Assembly (NCBI RefSeq): GCF_010729895.1 | Contig: NZ_AP022612.1 | Span: forward strand, 3,038,001-3,102,000 | Length of the DNA stretch: 64,000 nucleotides | Source of the DNA: Mycolicibacterium confluentis | Lineage (GTDB): Bacteria > Actinomycetota > Actinomycetes > Mycobacteriales > Mycobacteriaceae | Direction: 5' to 3' | Shown: in pieces, positions 13,116 to 21,634 of the stretch | Position numbering within the stretch: position 1 is the first letter of the stretch | How the letters are laid out: every line of letters begins with the position of its first letter | The notes under the pieces: generated by a model | What the model was told of the DNA's origin: nothing | The model's database searches: none | What the model saw: the letters and a program-made list of their open reading frames with translations, nothing else | Translations under genes and position numbers: made by a program

Positions 13116-13385
13116 TCAGCGGCGCAGACCCAGGCGCTCGATCAGCGAGCGGTAGCGGGCGACGTCGACCGCAGCCACGTACTTCAGCAGGCGGCGACGG
13201 CGGCCGACCAGCAGCAGCAGGCCGCGGCGCGAGTGGTGGTCATGCTTGTGCTGCTTGAGGTGCTCGGTGAGGTCGGAGATGCGCTTGGTCAGCAGCGCGA
13301 CCTGGGCCTCGGGAGAACCGGTGTCGGTCTCGTGCAGGCCGTAGCTGCTCAGGATCTCTTTTTTCTGCTCGGCGGTAAGCGCCAC
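13116..13385 (-). CDS. rpsO: 30S ribosomal protein S15
   Basis: An 89-residue S15 that binds 16S rRNA early in small-subunit assembly. [19 protein letters not shown] and [20 protein letters not shown] are signature segments. The GTG at 13385 is preceded by GGAG 8 nt upstream. It lies 121 bp downstream of ribF, a gap holding a CCCGCGGG palindrome and a TAGACT hexamer that could be its promoter. The stop codon overlaps a candidate CTG start of lppU. Confidence 0.98.
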   Translation of the reverse strand: MALTAEQKKEILSSYGLHETDTGSPEAQVALLTKRISDLTEHLKQHKHDHHSRRGLLLLVGRRRRLLKYVAAVDVARYRSLIERLGLRR

Positions 13386-13506
13386 GAATTCACTCCATCA
13401 ATCGGTCCGTGTCCAGATGTCGACCCCGCGGGCGGGATCATGACGCGGCCACCACGGCCTGCAGCACGCGCCAATTGTCGGGCAGAAGTCTAGCAAGGAA
13501 GCCGGG

Positions 13507-14484
13507 TCAGACCGAATCGCGCAGAATTGCGCGGGCCTTCTCGGTGTCCCGCTCCATGGCCTTGATCAGGTCATCGACATGGGAGAACTTCTCCTGGCCC
13601 CGGATCCGGGCGACGAAGTCGACCGCGACGTGCTGCCCGTAGAGGTCGGCGGCCGTGTCGAGGACGAACGCCTCGACCGTGCGCGTGCGCCCGGAGAACG
13701 TCGGGTTGGTGCCCACCGACACGGCGGCCTGATAGCGCTCCCCCGGAGTCACGGTGCCCATCACGGGGCCGTGGCCGAGCACCGTGAACCATGCGGCGTA
13801 CACACCGTCGGCCGGGATCGCGGAGTGCATCGGCGGGGCGACGTTCGCGGTCGGGAAGCCGAGTCCGCGCCCGCGGCCGTCACCGCGCACCACGACACCC
13901 TCGACGCGGTGCGGGCGACCCAGTGCCTCGGCGGCGGCCACCACATCACCGGCGTCCACGCAGGACCGGATGTAGGTGGAGGAGAACGTCACCGACTGTT
14001 CGTCGTGATGATCGGTGACCAGAGACATGGCCTCGACGGCGAAGCCGAACCGCTCCCCCGCCCTGCGCAGCATGTCGACGTTGCCCGCGGCCTTCTTGCC
14101 GAACGTGAAGTTCTCGCCCACAACGACTTCGAGGACGTGCAGGTGTTCCACCAGAAGTTCATGGACGTAGCGGTCCGGCGTGAGCTTCATGAAGTCCGCG
14201 GTGAAGGGCATCACCAGGAAAACGTCGACGCCCAGTTCCTCGGCCAGTTCCGCGCGCCGGGTCAGCGTCGTCAGTTGAGCCGGATGACTGCCCGGGAACA
14301 CCACTTCCATGGGATGTGGGTCGAACGTCATCAACACCACCGGCACACCGCGACTGCGCCCCGCCTTGACGGCGCGAGCGATCAGTTCGGCGTGTCCGCG
14401 GTGCACACCGTCGAACACGCCGATCGTGAGTACGCATCTGCCCCAGTCCGAGGGGATCTCGTCCTGTCCCCGCCACCGCTGCAC
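13507..14484 (-). CDS. ribF: Bifunctional riboflavin kinase / FAD synthetase
   Basis: A 325-residue cytosolic enzyme converting riboflavin to FMN and then FAD. The N-terminal nucleotidyltransferase domain carries GVFDGVHRGHAELI (residues ~23-36). The C-terminal kinase domain holds GRGRGLGFPTANV (the PTAN motif) and the catalytic Glu in RTVEAFVLD. Its length is that of the prokaryotic bifunctional type. It is divergent from mntR across 136 bp and upstream of rpsO, as in M. tuberculosis. Confidence 0.97.
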   Translation of the reverse strand: MQRWRGQDEIPSDWGRCVLTIGVFDGVHRGHAELIARAVKAGRSRGVPVVLMTFDPHPMEVVFPGSHPAQLTTLTRRAELAEELGVDVFLVMPFTADFMKLTPDRYVHELLVEHLHVLEVVVGENFTFGKKAAGNVDMLRRAGERFGFAVEAMSLVTDHHDEQSVTFSSTYIRSCVDAGDVVAAAEALGRPHRVEGVVVRGDGRGRGLGFPTANVAPPMHSAIPADGVYAAWFTVLGHGPVMGTVTPGERYQAAVSVGTNPTFSGRTRTVEAFVLDTAADLYGQHVAVDFVARIRGQEKFSHVDDLIKAMERDTEKARAILRDSV

Positions 14485-14606
14485 GGGATAAGCCTACGGT
14501 GCCGCTGTCGGCGAGTCTGCGGTGGACACCAAATCCACACGTGGTGTTCCCCGCCACGACCGCCCCGGCGGGTGTCCGTGGGTGCCCGGACGTAAGAAGG
14601 TCTGCC

Positions 14607-14620
14607 TAAACTCTAGTGTT
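14607..14620 (+). promoter_or_regulatory. Leaderless-type promoter of mntR
   Basis: TAAACT at 14607-14612 (TANNNT) lies 8 nt before the GTG at 14621, with no Shine-Dalgarno sequence. The transcript should start at or next to the GTG. Confidence 0.5.
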
Positions 14621-15343
14621 GTGAGCCCCGACAGCGGCCCTGAGACTGGGGCGACCGACCTGACGACGGTCGCTCAGGACTACCTGAAGACCATCTGGAC
14701 GGCACAGGAGTGGTCCCACGAGAAGGTGAGCACCAAAATGCTCGCCGAACGCATCGGGGTCTCGGCGAGCACGGCCTCGGAATCCATCCGCAAACTCGCC
14801 GACCAGGGCCTGGTGCACCACGAGAAGTACGGTGCGGTGACGCTGACCGAGGCGGGTCGCAGCGCGGCCCTGGCGATGGTCCGCAGGCACCGCCTGCTGG
14901 AGACCTTCCTGGTCAACGAACTCGGGTACAGCTGGGACGAGGTGCACGACGAGGCCGAAGTCCTCGAGCACGCAATCTCCGACCGCATGCTCGACCGCAT
15001 GGACGCCAAGCTCGGCCACCCGACCCGCGACCCGCACGGCGACCCGATCCCGGCCGCCGACGGGCAGGTGCCCACGCCGCCGGCGCGCCAACTGTCGGCC
15101 TGCGACGACGGTGACGAGGGCACCGTGGCGCGGATCTCGGATGCCGACCCGGAGATGCTGCGCTACTTCGACACCGTCGGGATCAACCTGGACTCGCGGG
15201 TGCGCGTGCTGGCGCGCCGCGACTTCGCCGGCATGATCTCGGTGGCCATCGAGAACGGCGAGCCGTCCGCGGACACCGAGGCCGTCACCGTCGAACTGGG
15301 CAGCCCTGCCGCACAGGCGATCTGGGTGACGGAACGCGCTTAG
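14621..15343 (+). CDS. mntR: DtxR/MntR-family metal-dependent repressor (SirR-like)
   Basis: A 240-residue DtxR-family regulator corresponding to Rv2788 (SirR/MntR). The N-terminal winged helix includes KMLAERIGVSASTASESIRK. The dimerisation and metal-binding domain contains RHRLLETFLVNELGYSWDEV and HDEAEVLEHAISD, with the His/Glu/Cys-type ligands typical of the family. A C-terminal FeoA/SH3-like domain follows. DtxR relatives of this branch repress manganese uptake genes when Mn(II) is plentiful. The GTG at 14621 is chosen from the conserved N-terminus and the -10 hexamer TAAACT just upstream. The last 4 bp overlap the convergent CBS gene. Confidence 0.92.
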   Translation: MSPDSGPETGATDLTTVAQDYLKTIWTAQEWSHEKVSTKMLAERIGVSASTASESIRKLADQGLVHHEKYGAVTLTEAGRSAALAMVRRHRLLETFLVNELGYSWDEVHDEAEVLEHAISDRMLDRMDAKLGHPTRDPHGDPIPAADGQVPTPPARQLSACDDGDEGTVARISDADPEMLRYFDTVGINLDSRVRVLARRDFAGMISVAIENGEPSADTEAVTVELGSPAAQAIWVTERA

Positions 15344-15750
15344 GCCGGTTCCGCGTCGGACGCGTAGACACCGAGCAGATCCCGCGCCGAGACGATCCCC
15401 ACCAACGTCTCGCCGTCCTCCACCAGCAGATGCCGGATGTGTTTGTCGGTCATGCGCTGGGCGACCTCGTCGACGGTCGCGTCGGCGGCACACCACACCA
15501 GGTTCGTGCTCGCCACATCGGCAGCCCGCACGGCCGTGGGATCCTGACCGGCGGCCACCACGCGGGCGACGTCACGCTCACTGATCAGGGCCGTGGGCCG
15601 GGCCTGCGCCCCGACGATCACCGCGCCCACCTCGGCGTTGATGAGTGCGGCGGCGGCCGCGGCGACGGTCGCGTCGGATGGCACGCGCACCACCGCATCT
15701 CCAGTCAGATCTGCGACGGCTATCGATCCGGCGGCGGGAACTCCAGTCAT
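15340..15750 (-). CDS. CBS-domain pair protein
   Basis: A 136-residue stand-alone CBS pair. Repeat 1 spans roughly residues 10-65 (VPSDATVAAAAAALINAEVGAVIV, then ALISERDVARVVAAG) and repeat 2 roughly 75-130 (ADATVDEVAQRMTDKHIRHLLV, then GIVSARDLLGVYA). CBS pairs bind adenine nucleotides and act as energy or redox sensors. The partner of this one is unknown. The ATG at 15750 is used because the domain begins right after it; an in-frame TTG lies at 15771. It is convergent with mntR, overlapping by 4 bp. Confidence 0.85.
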   Translation of the reverse strand: MTGVPAAGSIAVADLTGDAVVRVPSDATVAAAAAALINAEVGAVIVGAQARPTALISERDVARVVAAGQDPTAVRAADVASTNLVWCAADATVDEVAQRMTDKHIRHLLVEDGETLVGIVSARDLLGVYASDAEPA

Positions 15751-15826
15751 ATCTTCATGCTGGCACCGCAACCGCTGGCAGCACAGGGACCAAGGTCGTC
15801 GACCGTCGGGACCTCCGCTGCGCTCC

Positions 15827-16720
15827 CTAGGCCAACGTGGCCGGGCGCACCACCACCACCGACTTGGTGCGTGCGCCGCGATCCTCCAGCAGCGCCATCA
15901 CATTTCCGTCGGGGGCGACGGCGGCGTACACGCCCTCGATGCCCGCGCTGGGCAGGGGCCTTCCGTGGCTGACGTCCTGAACTTCTCGGTCGTCGATGTC
16001 GCGCCGCGGGAACGCCAGCAGGCAGGCCGCGTCGAGTGTCAGACTCAACTGAGCCGACTCGGCCAGCTCCTCGAGCGTGCGCGCGGTGTCCAGCCCGAAC
16101 TCACCCACCCTGGTGCGGCGCAGCGCCGTCAGGTGCCCGCCGACACCCAGTGCCGTGCCGATGTCGCGCGCGAGGGCGCGGATGTAGGTGCCCGACGAGC
16201 AGTCCACCACGACGTCGACGTCGACCACGTCGGCCTCCCGCCGGACCTCGAGCACGTCGAAGCGGTCGATGCGGACGCGGCGGGCCGCGAGTTCGACCTG
16301 CTGTCCCTCGCGCGCCAGCTGGTAGGCGCGCTTGCCGTCGATCTTGATGGCGCTGACGGACGAGGGCACCTGCTCGATGTCACCGCGCAGCGCGGCGACG
16401 GCATCGGCGATGTCCGCATCGGTGACCGCGGCGGCCGAAACCTCCCGCACCAGCTCACCTTCGGCGTCATCGGTCGAGGTGGCCTGCCCCAGGCGGATGG
16501 TCGCGGTGTAGGTCTTCGAACTGCCCGCCACCAACCCGAGGATCTTGGTGGCCCGTTCGATGCCGATCACGAGCACGCCCGTGGCCATCGGATCCAACGT
16601 CCCGGCGTGGCCCACCTTGCGGGTGCCGAAGAGTCGACGGCACCGTCCCACGACGTCATGGCTGGTCATACCCGGCGGCTTGTCGACGATGACGATGCCG
16701 GGGTCCGGCGCCGCGCTCAC
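15827..16720 (-). CDS. truB: tRNA pseudouridine(55) synthase
   Basis: A 297-residue TruB making pseudouridine 55 in the T-loop of tRNAs. [14 protein letters not shown] (residues 38-51) carries the catalytic Asp43, and [12 protein letters not shown] is the N-terminal signature. The C-terminal ~60 residues form the small PUA-like tail. The GTG start overlaps the pptT stop as GTGA, so translation is coupled, and the gene ends a pptH-pptT-truB operon. Confidence 0.97.
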   Translation of the reverse strand: MSAAPDPGIVIVDKPPGMTSHDVVGRCRRLFGTRKVGHAGTLDPMATGVLVIGIERATKILGLVAGSSKTYTATIRLGQATSTDDAEGELVREVSAAAVTDADIADAVAALRGDIEQVPSSVSAIKIDGKRAYQLAREGQQVELAARRVRIDRFDVLEVRREADVVDVDVVVDCSSGTYIRALARDIGTALGVGGHLTALRRTRVGEFGLDTARTLEELAESAQLSLTLDAACLLAFPRRDIDDREVQDVSHGRPLPSAGIEGVYAAVAPDGNVMALLEDRGARTKSVVVVRPATLA

Positions 16721-17385
16721 AGCACGATCGCCGTCAGCGCCAGGCCCTCGGCCACCGACCAGCGCCCCTGCAGAGCGGTCAGCGGGGGTCCGGACTCGGC
16801 GGCCGGGTCGATCAGGATCCGCGACGTGAAACTTCCCGCGGTCCCCGAAGAGTCCACGGCGAAGGTGATGTGCGCGTCCTCGAAGCCCAGCCAGCGGTGT
16901 GTCAGGGGATACCAGGCCTTGTAGGTCGCCTCTTTGGCGCAGAACAGGATTCGGTCCCAGTGCAGGTCGGTGGGCAGACCCGCCAACGCGTCACGTTCGG
17001 CGTCGAGGCTGATCGCGCCCAACACGCCGTTGGGCAGCACGTCGTGGGGTTCGGCGTCGATGCCCACCGAGCGCACCTCGGTCGACGGCGCGACGACCGC
17101 GCCGCGGTACCCCTCACAGTGCGTCAGGCTGCCGACCACACCGGCGGGCCAGCACGGTTCGCCCTTATCCCCCTTGAGGATCGGCACCGGCGGGACGCCG
17201 AGTTCGGCGAGCGCCAGCCTCGCGCAGTGGCGCACCGTGACGAACTCGTTGCGCCGCTTGGCCACCGACTTGGCCACGAGTGGCTCCTCGGCGGGCAGCG
17301 GCATCAGACCGGGCGGATCGGAGTACACCTCGGCGGAACGCACATCGCCGGGCGCATCGGCGAGCAGCGTCGACAGCAGCGTCAT
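16717..17385 (-). CDS. pptT: 4'-phosphopantetheinyl transferase PptT
   Basis: A 222-residue Sfp-type transferase that moves phosphopantetheine from CoA onto the carrier domains of polyketide synthases, NRPSs and the type I FAS, which are needed for mycolate, virulence-lipid and siderophore synthesis. The magnesium motif [11 protein letters not shown] and the second motif [13 protein letters not shown] are intact, as is [15 protein letters not shown]. The start ATG overlaps the upstream pptH stop (ATGA), and the stop overlaps truB. Homologous to Rv2794c, an essential drug target. Confidence 0.96.
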   Translation of the reverse strand: MTLLSTLLADAPGDVRSAEVYSDPPGLMPLPAEEPLVAKSVAKRRNEFVTVRHCARLALAELGVPPVPILKGDKGEPCWPAGVVGSLTHCEGYRGAVVAPSTEVRSVGIDAEPHDVLPNGVLGAISLDAERDALAGLPTDLHWDRILFCAKEATYKAWYPLTHRWLGFEDAHITFAVDSSGTAGSFTSRILIDPAAESGPPLTALQGRWSVAEGLALTAIVL

Positions 17386-18341
17386 GACCGCCGACTCCGC
17401 AGCCGATCCCGGAACTTCTCCGACTGCTCCCGCATCTCGGGCGTGATCATGAAGTGCCCGCCGAACTCGTTGAGGTAACCGGGGGCATACATCGGGTCCG
17501 GCAGCACCTGCCGCAGCCATCGATACGGCTTGCGGCGCCGCCACTCTCGCGGATACCCGACCGACACCTCCTCGAAGCGCACCCCGTCGTACCACGTGGT
17601 CCGCGGGATGTGCAGGTGGCCGTACACCGAGCAGATCGCGTTGTAGCGGGTGTGCCAGTCCCTGGTCGCGGTGGTCCCGCACCACAGCGAGAACTCCGGG
17701 TAGAACAGCACGTCGCAGGGTTCGCGCACCAACGGGAAGTGGTTGACCAGGACCGTGGGTGTCATCCAGTCGAGGTCCTCGAGCCTCTTCTTGGTGTGCT
17801 CCAGACGGTCCCGGCACCACGCGTCCTTGGTGGCATACGGTTCGCTCGAGAGCAGGAACTCGTCGGTTGCCACGACATTGTTCTGCTTGGCGATCGCCAG
17901 GCCCTCACCCTTGGTCGTCGCACCCTCGGGCAGGAACGTGTAGTCGTAGAGCAGGAACATCGGCACGATGGTCGCCGGACCGCCCTCGTCGGTCCACACC
18001 GGATACGGATGTTCGGGCGTCACGACACCCATCTCGTCGCACATGTTGACCAGGTAGTCGTACCGGGACCGGCCGAACACCTGCATCGGGTCCTTGCCGG
18101 TGGTCCACAGTTCATGGTTGCCGGGCACCCAGATCACCTTGGCGAAACGCCGGCGGAGCAGGTCCAGGGACCATTTGATGTCGTCGGTGCGCTCCGCGAC
18201 GTCGCCCGCGACGATGAGCCAGTCGTCCGGGGTGGCGGGATACAGCGACTCGGTGACCGGCTTGTTGCCGGTGTGACCGGTGTGCAGATCACTGACCGCC
18301 CAGAGCGTCGGGCGCGACCTGGTCGCAGTCTCGTGTGTCAC
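17382..18341 (-). CDS. pptH: Phosphopantetheinyl hydrolase (calcineurin-like metallophosphoesterase)
   Basis: A 319-residue metallophosphoesterase homologous to Rv2795c, reported to remove phosphopantetheine from carrier proteins, opposing PptT. All five motif blocks are present: SDLHTGH, AGDVAE, PGNHELW, VNHFPL and GHLHIPR. The GTG at 18341 is used because the domain begins within a few residues and TAGGCT lies 8 nt upstream with no Shine-Dalgarno sequence. Its stop overlaps the pptT start, so a modifying enzyme and its eraser are translated as a coupled pair. Confidence 0.92.
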   Translation of the reverse strand: MTHETATRSRPTLWAVSDLHTGHTGNKPVTESLYPATPDDWLIVAGDVAERTDDIKWSLDLLRRRFAKVIWVPGNHELWTTGKDPMQVFGRSRYDYLVNMCDEMGVVTPEHPYPVWTDEGGPATIVPMFLLYDYTFLPEGATTKGEGLAIAKQNNVVATDEFLLSSEPYATKDAWCRDRLEHTKKRLEDLDWMTPTVLVNHFPLVREPCDVLFYPEFSLWCGTTATRDWHTRYNAICSVYGHLHIPRTTWYDGVRFEEVSVGYPREWRRRKPYRWLRQVLPDPMYAPGYLNEFGGHFMITPEMREQSEKFRDRLRSRRS

Positions 18342-18355
18342 GGCAATCCAGCCTA
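18342..18355 (-). promoter_or_regulatory. Leaderless-type promoter of pptH-pptT-truB
   Basis: TAGGCT at 18355-18350 is followed by 8 nt and the pptH GTG. No ribosome-binding site is present. Confidence 0.5.
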
Positions 18356-18398
18356 GGCGAAGCACGTTGCGCCCGCGCGGACCCACCATGCGGCGAAC

Positions 18399-18412
18399 TA
18401 GAACACGTTCTC
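18399..18412. promoter_or_regulatory. KstR-like operator in the pptH / DUF3558-like gene spacer
   Basis: TAGAACACGTTCTC contains AGAAC-AC-GTTCT, perfect 5-bp inverted arms. It fits the KstR consensus TNNAACNNGTTNNA at every fixed base except the last. It lies ~13 bp upstream of a TACACT hexamer (18425-18430) that may be the -10 of the plus-strand gene. Confidence 0.5.
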
Positions 18413-18465
18413 GTTTTTCCCTTGTACACTCCCCGCAGGGTCGGATGAATCCACGAAGGGGTGTG

Positions 18466-19035
18466 ATGGTCGCCAGAATGCGGTTGTTTGCGGCACTGGG
18501 GGCGCTGATCGCCGCCGTGGTGATCGTGCTGCCGACGACACCACCGGCGCTCGACGGGTACGCGGAGGTCGCGCTGCGGTCCACCGATGCCCCGCTGACT
18601 CCCACGGGTCCGGTCGTCAACATCACCGACCCCGAACCGTTCAATCCGTGCACCGACATCCCGCTCGACGTCACCAACGGCCTGGGCCTGGGCTTCACGC
18701 CGCCCGAGCAGGAGAACAGCCTGCGGTGCCACTACGACGCGGGCAACTACCAGATGGCGGTCGAGGCCTTCGTCTGGCGGACCTACGAGCAGTCGCTGCC
18801 GACCGACGCCGTTGAACTCGACATCGACGGCCACCGCGCCGCGCAGTACTGGGTCATGAAGCCCACGGACTGGAACAACCGCTGGTGGATCACCTGCATG
18901 ATCACGTTCCGAGCCAGCTACGGCGTCATCCAGCAGTCGCTGTTCTACTCACCGATCCACTCCCCCAACGGCCCGGACTGCATGCAGGAGAACCTGATGC
19001 GCGCCCACCAGTTGGCGCCGTACTACAAGTTCTGA
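18466..19035 (+). CDS. Secreted or anchored DUF3558-like protein (Rv2799-like)
   Basis: A 189-residue envelope protein. Residues ~5-27 are a hydrophobic signal/anchor (MRLFAALGALIAAVVIVLP) without a lipobox Cys. The remainder has the DUF3558 pattern: FNPCTDIPLD, LRCHYDAGNY, WWITCMITF and GPDCMQENL, i.e. four cysteines able to form two disulfides. The ATG at 18466 is favoured by GAAGGGG at 18455-18461. Position just before the CocE-type hydrolase matches Rv2799-Rv2800. The function is unknown. A KstR-like operator upstream suggests a link to sterol metabolism. Confidence 0.78.
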   Translation: MVARMRLFAALGALIAAVVIVLPTTPPALDGYAEVALRSTDAPLTPTGPVVNITDPEPFNPCTDIPLDVTNGLGLGFTPPEQENSLRCHYDAGNYQMAVEAFVWRTYEQSLPTDAVELDIDGHRAAQYWVMKPTDWNNRWWITCMITFRASYGVIQQSLFYSPIHSPNGPDCMQENLMRAHQLAPYYKF

Positions 19036-19057
19036 GCGCCTTTCGAATTCGTCCACG

Positions 19058-19069
19058 TAGCCTGGCCGC
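19058..19069 (+). promoter_or_regulatory. Leaderless-type promoter of the CocE/NonD hydrolase gene
   Basis: TAGCCT at 19058-19063 lies exactly 6 nt before the ATG at 19070, with no Shine-Dalgarno sequence between. Confidence 0.5.
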
Positions 19070-20743
19070 ATGACCGCGATCTCGGACGACTCCGCGCCCG
19101 TCTCAGTGGCCGTCACCGCGCGCCGGCGGGCCCGGGGGCTGCTCAGCCGCGTGCTGCGCGTGCCCGCGCCCACCACCACCTACCAGGTGCAGCACCGCGT
19201 GCGGATCCCAATGCGCGACGGCGTCGAACTGCTCGCCGACCACTACGCCCCCGACACCGAGACCCCGGCAGGCACCCTGCTGGTGCGCGGCCCCTATGGC
19301 CGCGCTTTTCCCTTCTCGTCGCTGTACGCCCGGGTGTACGCAGCGCGCGGTTACCACGTCGTGCTGCAGAGCGTGCGCGGCACGTTCGGCTCCGGCGGCG
19401 AGTTCGTCCCGCCCGTGCACGAGGCCGCCGACGGTGCCGACACCGCCGCGTGGCTGCGCGAACAGGATTGGTATACGGGTTCATTCGGCACGGTCGGGCT
19501 GTCGTATCTGGGCCAGACCCAATGGGCGCTGCTGGAGAATCCACCCGAGGACATGTTGGCCGCGGTGGTGGTGGTCGGCGTGCACGACTTCGCCGCGTCG
19601 TCGTGGGGCACCGGCGCGTTCGCCGCCAACGACTTCCTGGGCTGGAGCAACATGATCAGCCATCAGGAGGAGCCCAACAAACTGCGAATCGTGCTGAACC
19701 ACCTGCGATCCCGCAAGCAGGTCGCCCACGCGATCGGCCGACCGCCGCTGGCCGCCTCGGGTCGCGCCCTGCTCGCCGACGGCGCGCCGTGGTGGGAACA
19801 GTGGCTTGAGCACCCGGATGTCGACGACCCGTTCTGGGACCGCTACAAGTTCTACGGCGGACTCGACCGCGCTGCGGTGCCGGTGCTGCTGATGGGTGGT
19901 TGGCAGGACCTGTTCCTGGAGCAGACCATCGAGCAGTACCACCGCCTGCACAACCGCGGAGTCGACGTGCAGTTGACCCTGGGGCCGTGGACGCACACAC
20001 ACATGACGGGCAGGGCCGCGGGCGCAGTGCTGCGCGAGAGCCTGGACTGGTTCGGCCGCCACCTCGGCGGTGGACCCGCTGCGGACCGCGCGCCGGTGCG
20101 CTATTTCGTCACCGGCGCGGGCACGTGGCATGACGCACCGCAGTGGCCGCCGATGACCACGACCGAGCACGTGCTGCACCTGGCCCCCGAACATCGACTC
20201 ACCGACAAGGCCCCCGAGGGCCCCTGCGCGTCGTTCACGTTCGACCCGCAGAGTCCCACGCCGACCATCGGTGGGCGCCTGCTCGCACCGAACGCCGGAC
20301 GCCGTCGCGACGACTCCCTCGCCCAACGCCCCGATGTGCTGGCCTTCACCGGTGAACCGCTGGCCACCGATCTCCACGTGTACGGCGCGCCGGTGGTCGA
20401 ACTCGACCACGAATCCGACAACCCGCATGTGGATCTGTTCGTCCGAGTCAGTGAGGTCGATCGAAAAGGGCGCTCCCGCAACATCAGTGACGGGTATCGG
20501 CGCCTGGTGCGCACCGACTACGACGGCGATGCGGTGCGCATCGAACTCGACGAGATCGCGCATCGGTTCGCCGCGGGCAACCGAATCCGGGTGCTGGTGG
20601 CGGGTGGGTCGTTTCCGCGCTTCGCGCCGAATCTGGGCACCGGGGACCATCCCGCACACGGCAGTCGCACGGCACCGGCCACGCACACCGTGCACCTGCG
20701 CGGCGGATCACGGCTGGTGCTGCCGCAGGGGCCGCGGCCCTGA
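19070..20743 (+). CDS. CocE/NonD-family alpha/beta hydrolase (S15-like)
   Basis: A 557-residue hydrolase of the CocE/glutaryl-7-ACA acylase/X-Pro dipeptidase group, homologous to Rv2800. The nucleophile is Ser145 in GLSYLGQTQ. An Asp-bearing GGWQDLFLEQTIEQY segment and a later His (LGPWTHTHMTG) should complete the triad. The C-terminal ~220 residues form the jelly-roll domain (HVDLFVRVSEVDRKGRSRNI, RIRVLVAGGSFPRFAPN). These enzymes cleave esters or amides, and the substrate here is unknown. It follows the DUF3558-like gene by 34 bp but has its own -10. Confidence 0.9.
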   Translation: MTAISDDSAPVSVAVTARRRARGLLSRVLRVPAPTTTYQVQHRVRIPMRDGVELLADHYAPDTETPAGTLLVRGPYGRAFPFSSLYARVYAARGYHVVLQSVRGTFGSGGEFVPPVHEAADGADTAAWLREQDWYTGSFGTVGLSYLGQTQWALLENPPEDMLAAVVVVGVHDFAASSWGTGAFAANDFLGWSNMISHQEEPNKLRIVLNHLRSRKQVAHAIGRPPLAASGRALLADGAPWWEQWLEHPDVDDPFWDRYKFYGGLDRAAVPVLLMGGWQDLFLEQTIEQYHRLHNRGVDVQLTLGPWTHTHMTGRAAGAVLRESLDWFGRHLGGGPAADRAPVRYFVTGAGTWHDAPQWPPMTTTEHVLHLAPEHRLTDKAPEGPCASFTFDPQSPTPTIGGRLLAPNAGRRRDDSLAQRPDVLAFTGEPLATDLHVYGAPVVELDHESDNPHVDLFVRVSEVDRKGRSRNISDGYRRLVRTDYDGDAVRIELDEIAHRFAAGNRIRVLVAGGSFPRFAPNLGTGDHPAHGSRTAPATHTVHLRGGSRLVLPQGPRP

Positions 20744-20763
20744 GTCTCAGCCGACCGCTTGGA

Positions 20764-21309
20764 TCAGCCGACCGCAGTGCGCACCCGTGCCGCCACCGCG
20801 GTGAGGTCCGCCGCGCTGTGCACCGATGCGCCGGCCTCACCGGTGACCGGCAGGTCGACCCAACTCCGGCAGCCGCCGAACTCGGGCGAGCGGGGCACCC
20901 GCACAGGCTCCGCGAGCGGCCGGACGTCGACGACGAGCACCGCAAGCCGGTGCTTGGGCCGGAAGTCCAGCCGATCGGCGCGCACCGACTCCTCGGTCCA
21001 GATGTGCAGGTCGGCGATGTCACCGATCTGGTCGGGCCGCTCCACGGCGATCACGTCGACGACCTTCGCGGCTGCACGCACCACGACGGCGTCCTCGGTG
21101 CTGTCGGCGGCCGCCGGCGCCAGCAGGTCCTGATGTTCGGGCCGCACCCGCTCGGCATGGCTGTGCGCCACCGTCGGCATCAGCACGAATTCGCCCGCAC
21201 TGACCTCGAATCGCTTCTCCCCGATACCGCCCTTGCGCAGCAACACGGTCTGCCGGCCGTCCAGGAGTGCATGCACGGCCGCACTCCACTCCTTGAGCGC
21301 GGTGGTCAC
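20764..21309 (-). CDS. DUF1802 family protein
   Basis: A 181-residue protein with the DUF1802 layout: LKEWSAAVHALLDGRQTVLL, RKGGIGEKRF and EFVLMPTVAHSHAERVRPEH near the N-terminus. It ends in a segment resembling the family's C-terminal half (HRLAVLVVDVRPL). No catalytic motif is recognised. The GTG at 21309 overlaps the DUF2277 stop (GTGA), so the pair is translationally coupled. In-frame sequence upstream of this GTG is the shadow of DUF2277. Confidence 0.85.
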   Translation of the reverse strand: MTTALKEWSAAVHALLDGRQTVLLRKGGIGEKRFEVSAGEFVLMPTVAHSHAERVRPEHQDLLAPAAADSTEDAVVVRAAAKVVDVIAVERPDQIGDIADLHIWTEESVRADRLDFRPKHRLAVLVVDVRPLAEPVRVPRSPEFGGCRSWVDLPVTGEAGASVHSAADLTAVAARVRTAVG

Positions 21310-21587
21310 GCGGGTGCGCCGCCGCGGGCCGCGATCCGGGCCTGCACCTCGGGGCGGCGCAGCGGCGGCACGGTCTTGGGGGGTTGGCGGCGTGGCGGCA
21401 GCGCGTCGAGGAGTCGGTGCGTCGCGGCCGTCACGTCGGCCACGGCGGCTTCGAACGCCGCGACGTTGGCCTCCGACGGTCGGGTGACACCGCTGACCTT
21501 CCGGACGTACTGGCGCGCGGCCGCCTCGATCTCCGCGGGCGTGGCCGCAGGCTCCAGGCCGCGCAATTCGGTGATGTTCCGGCACAT
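21306..21587 (-). CDS. DUF2277 family protein
   Basis: A 93-residue protein starting MCRNITELRGLEPAATPAE, the family signature, then ARQYVRKVSGV and a helix ending ATHRLLDALPPRR. Small basic DUF2277 proteins are common in actinobacteria, with no known role. The ATG at 21587 is chosen because the family begins MCRNI and TACCTT lies 7 nt upstream, with no Shine-Dalgarno sequence. It is coupled to DUF1802. Confidence 0.88.
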   Translation of the reverse strand: MCRNITELRGLEPAATPAEIEAAARQYVRKVSGVTRPSEANVAAFEAAVADVTAATHRLLDALPPRRQPPKTVPPLRRPEVQARIAARGGAPA

Positions 21588-21634
21588 GGGCACCAAGGTA
21601 AGCGCGTTACGCCTCTGCGGCTACCGTGACCAAC
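21588..21634. promoter_or_regulatory. Back-to-back leaderless-type promoters (DUF2277 / echA16)
   Basis: On the minus strand TACCTT (21600-21595) lies 7 nt before the DUF2277 ATG. On the plus strand TACCGT (21622-21627) lies 7 nt before the echA16 ATG at 21635. The whole divergent spacer is only 47 bp. Confidence 0.5.
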
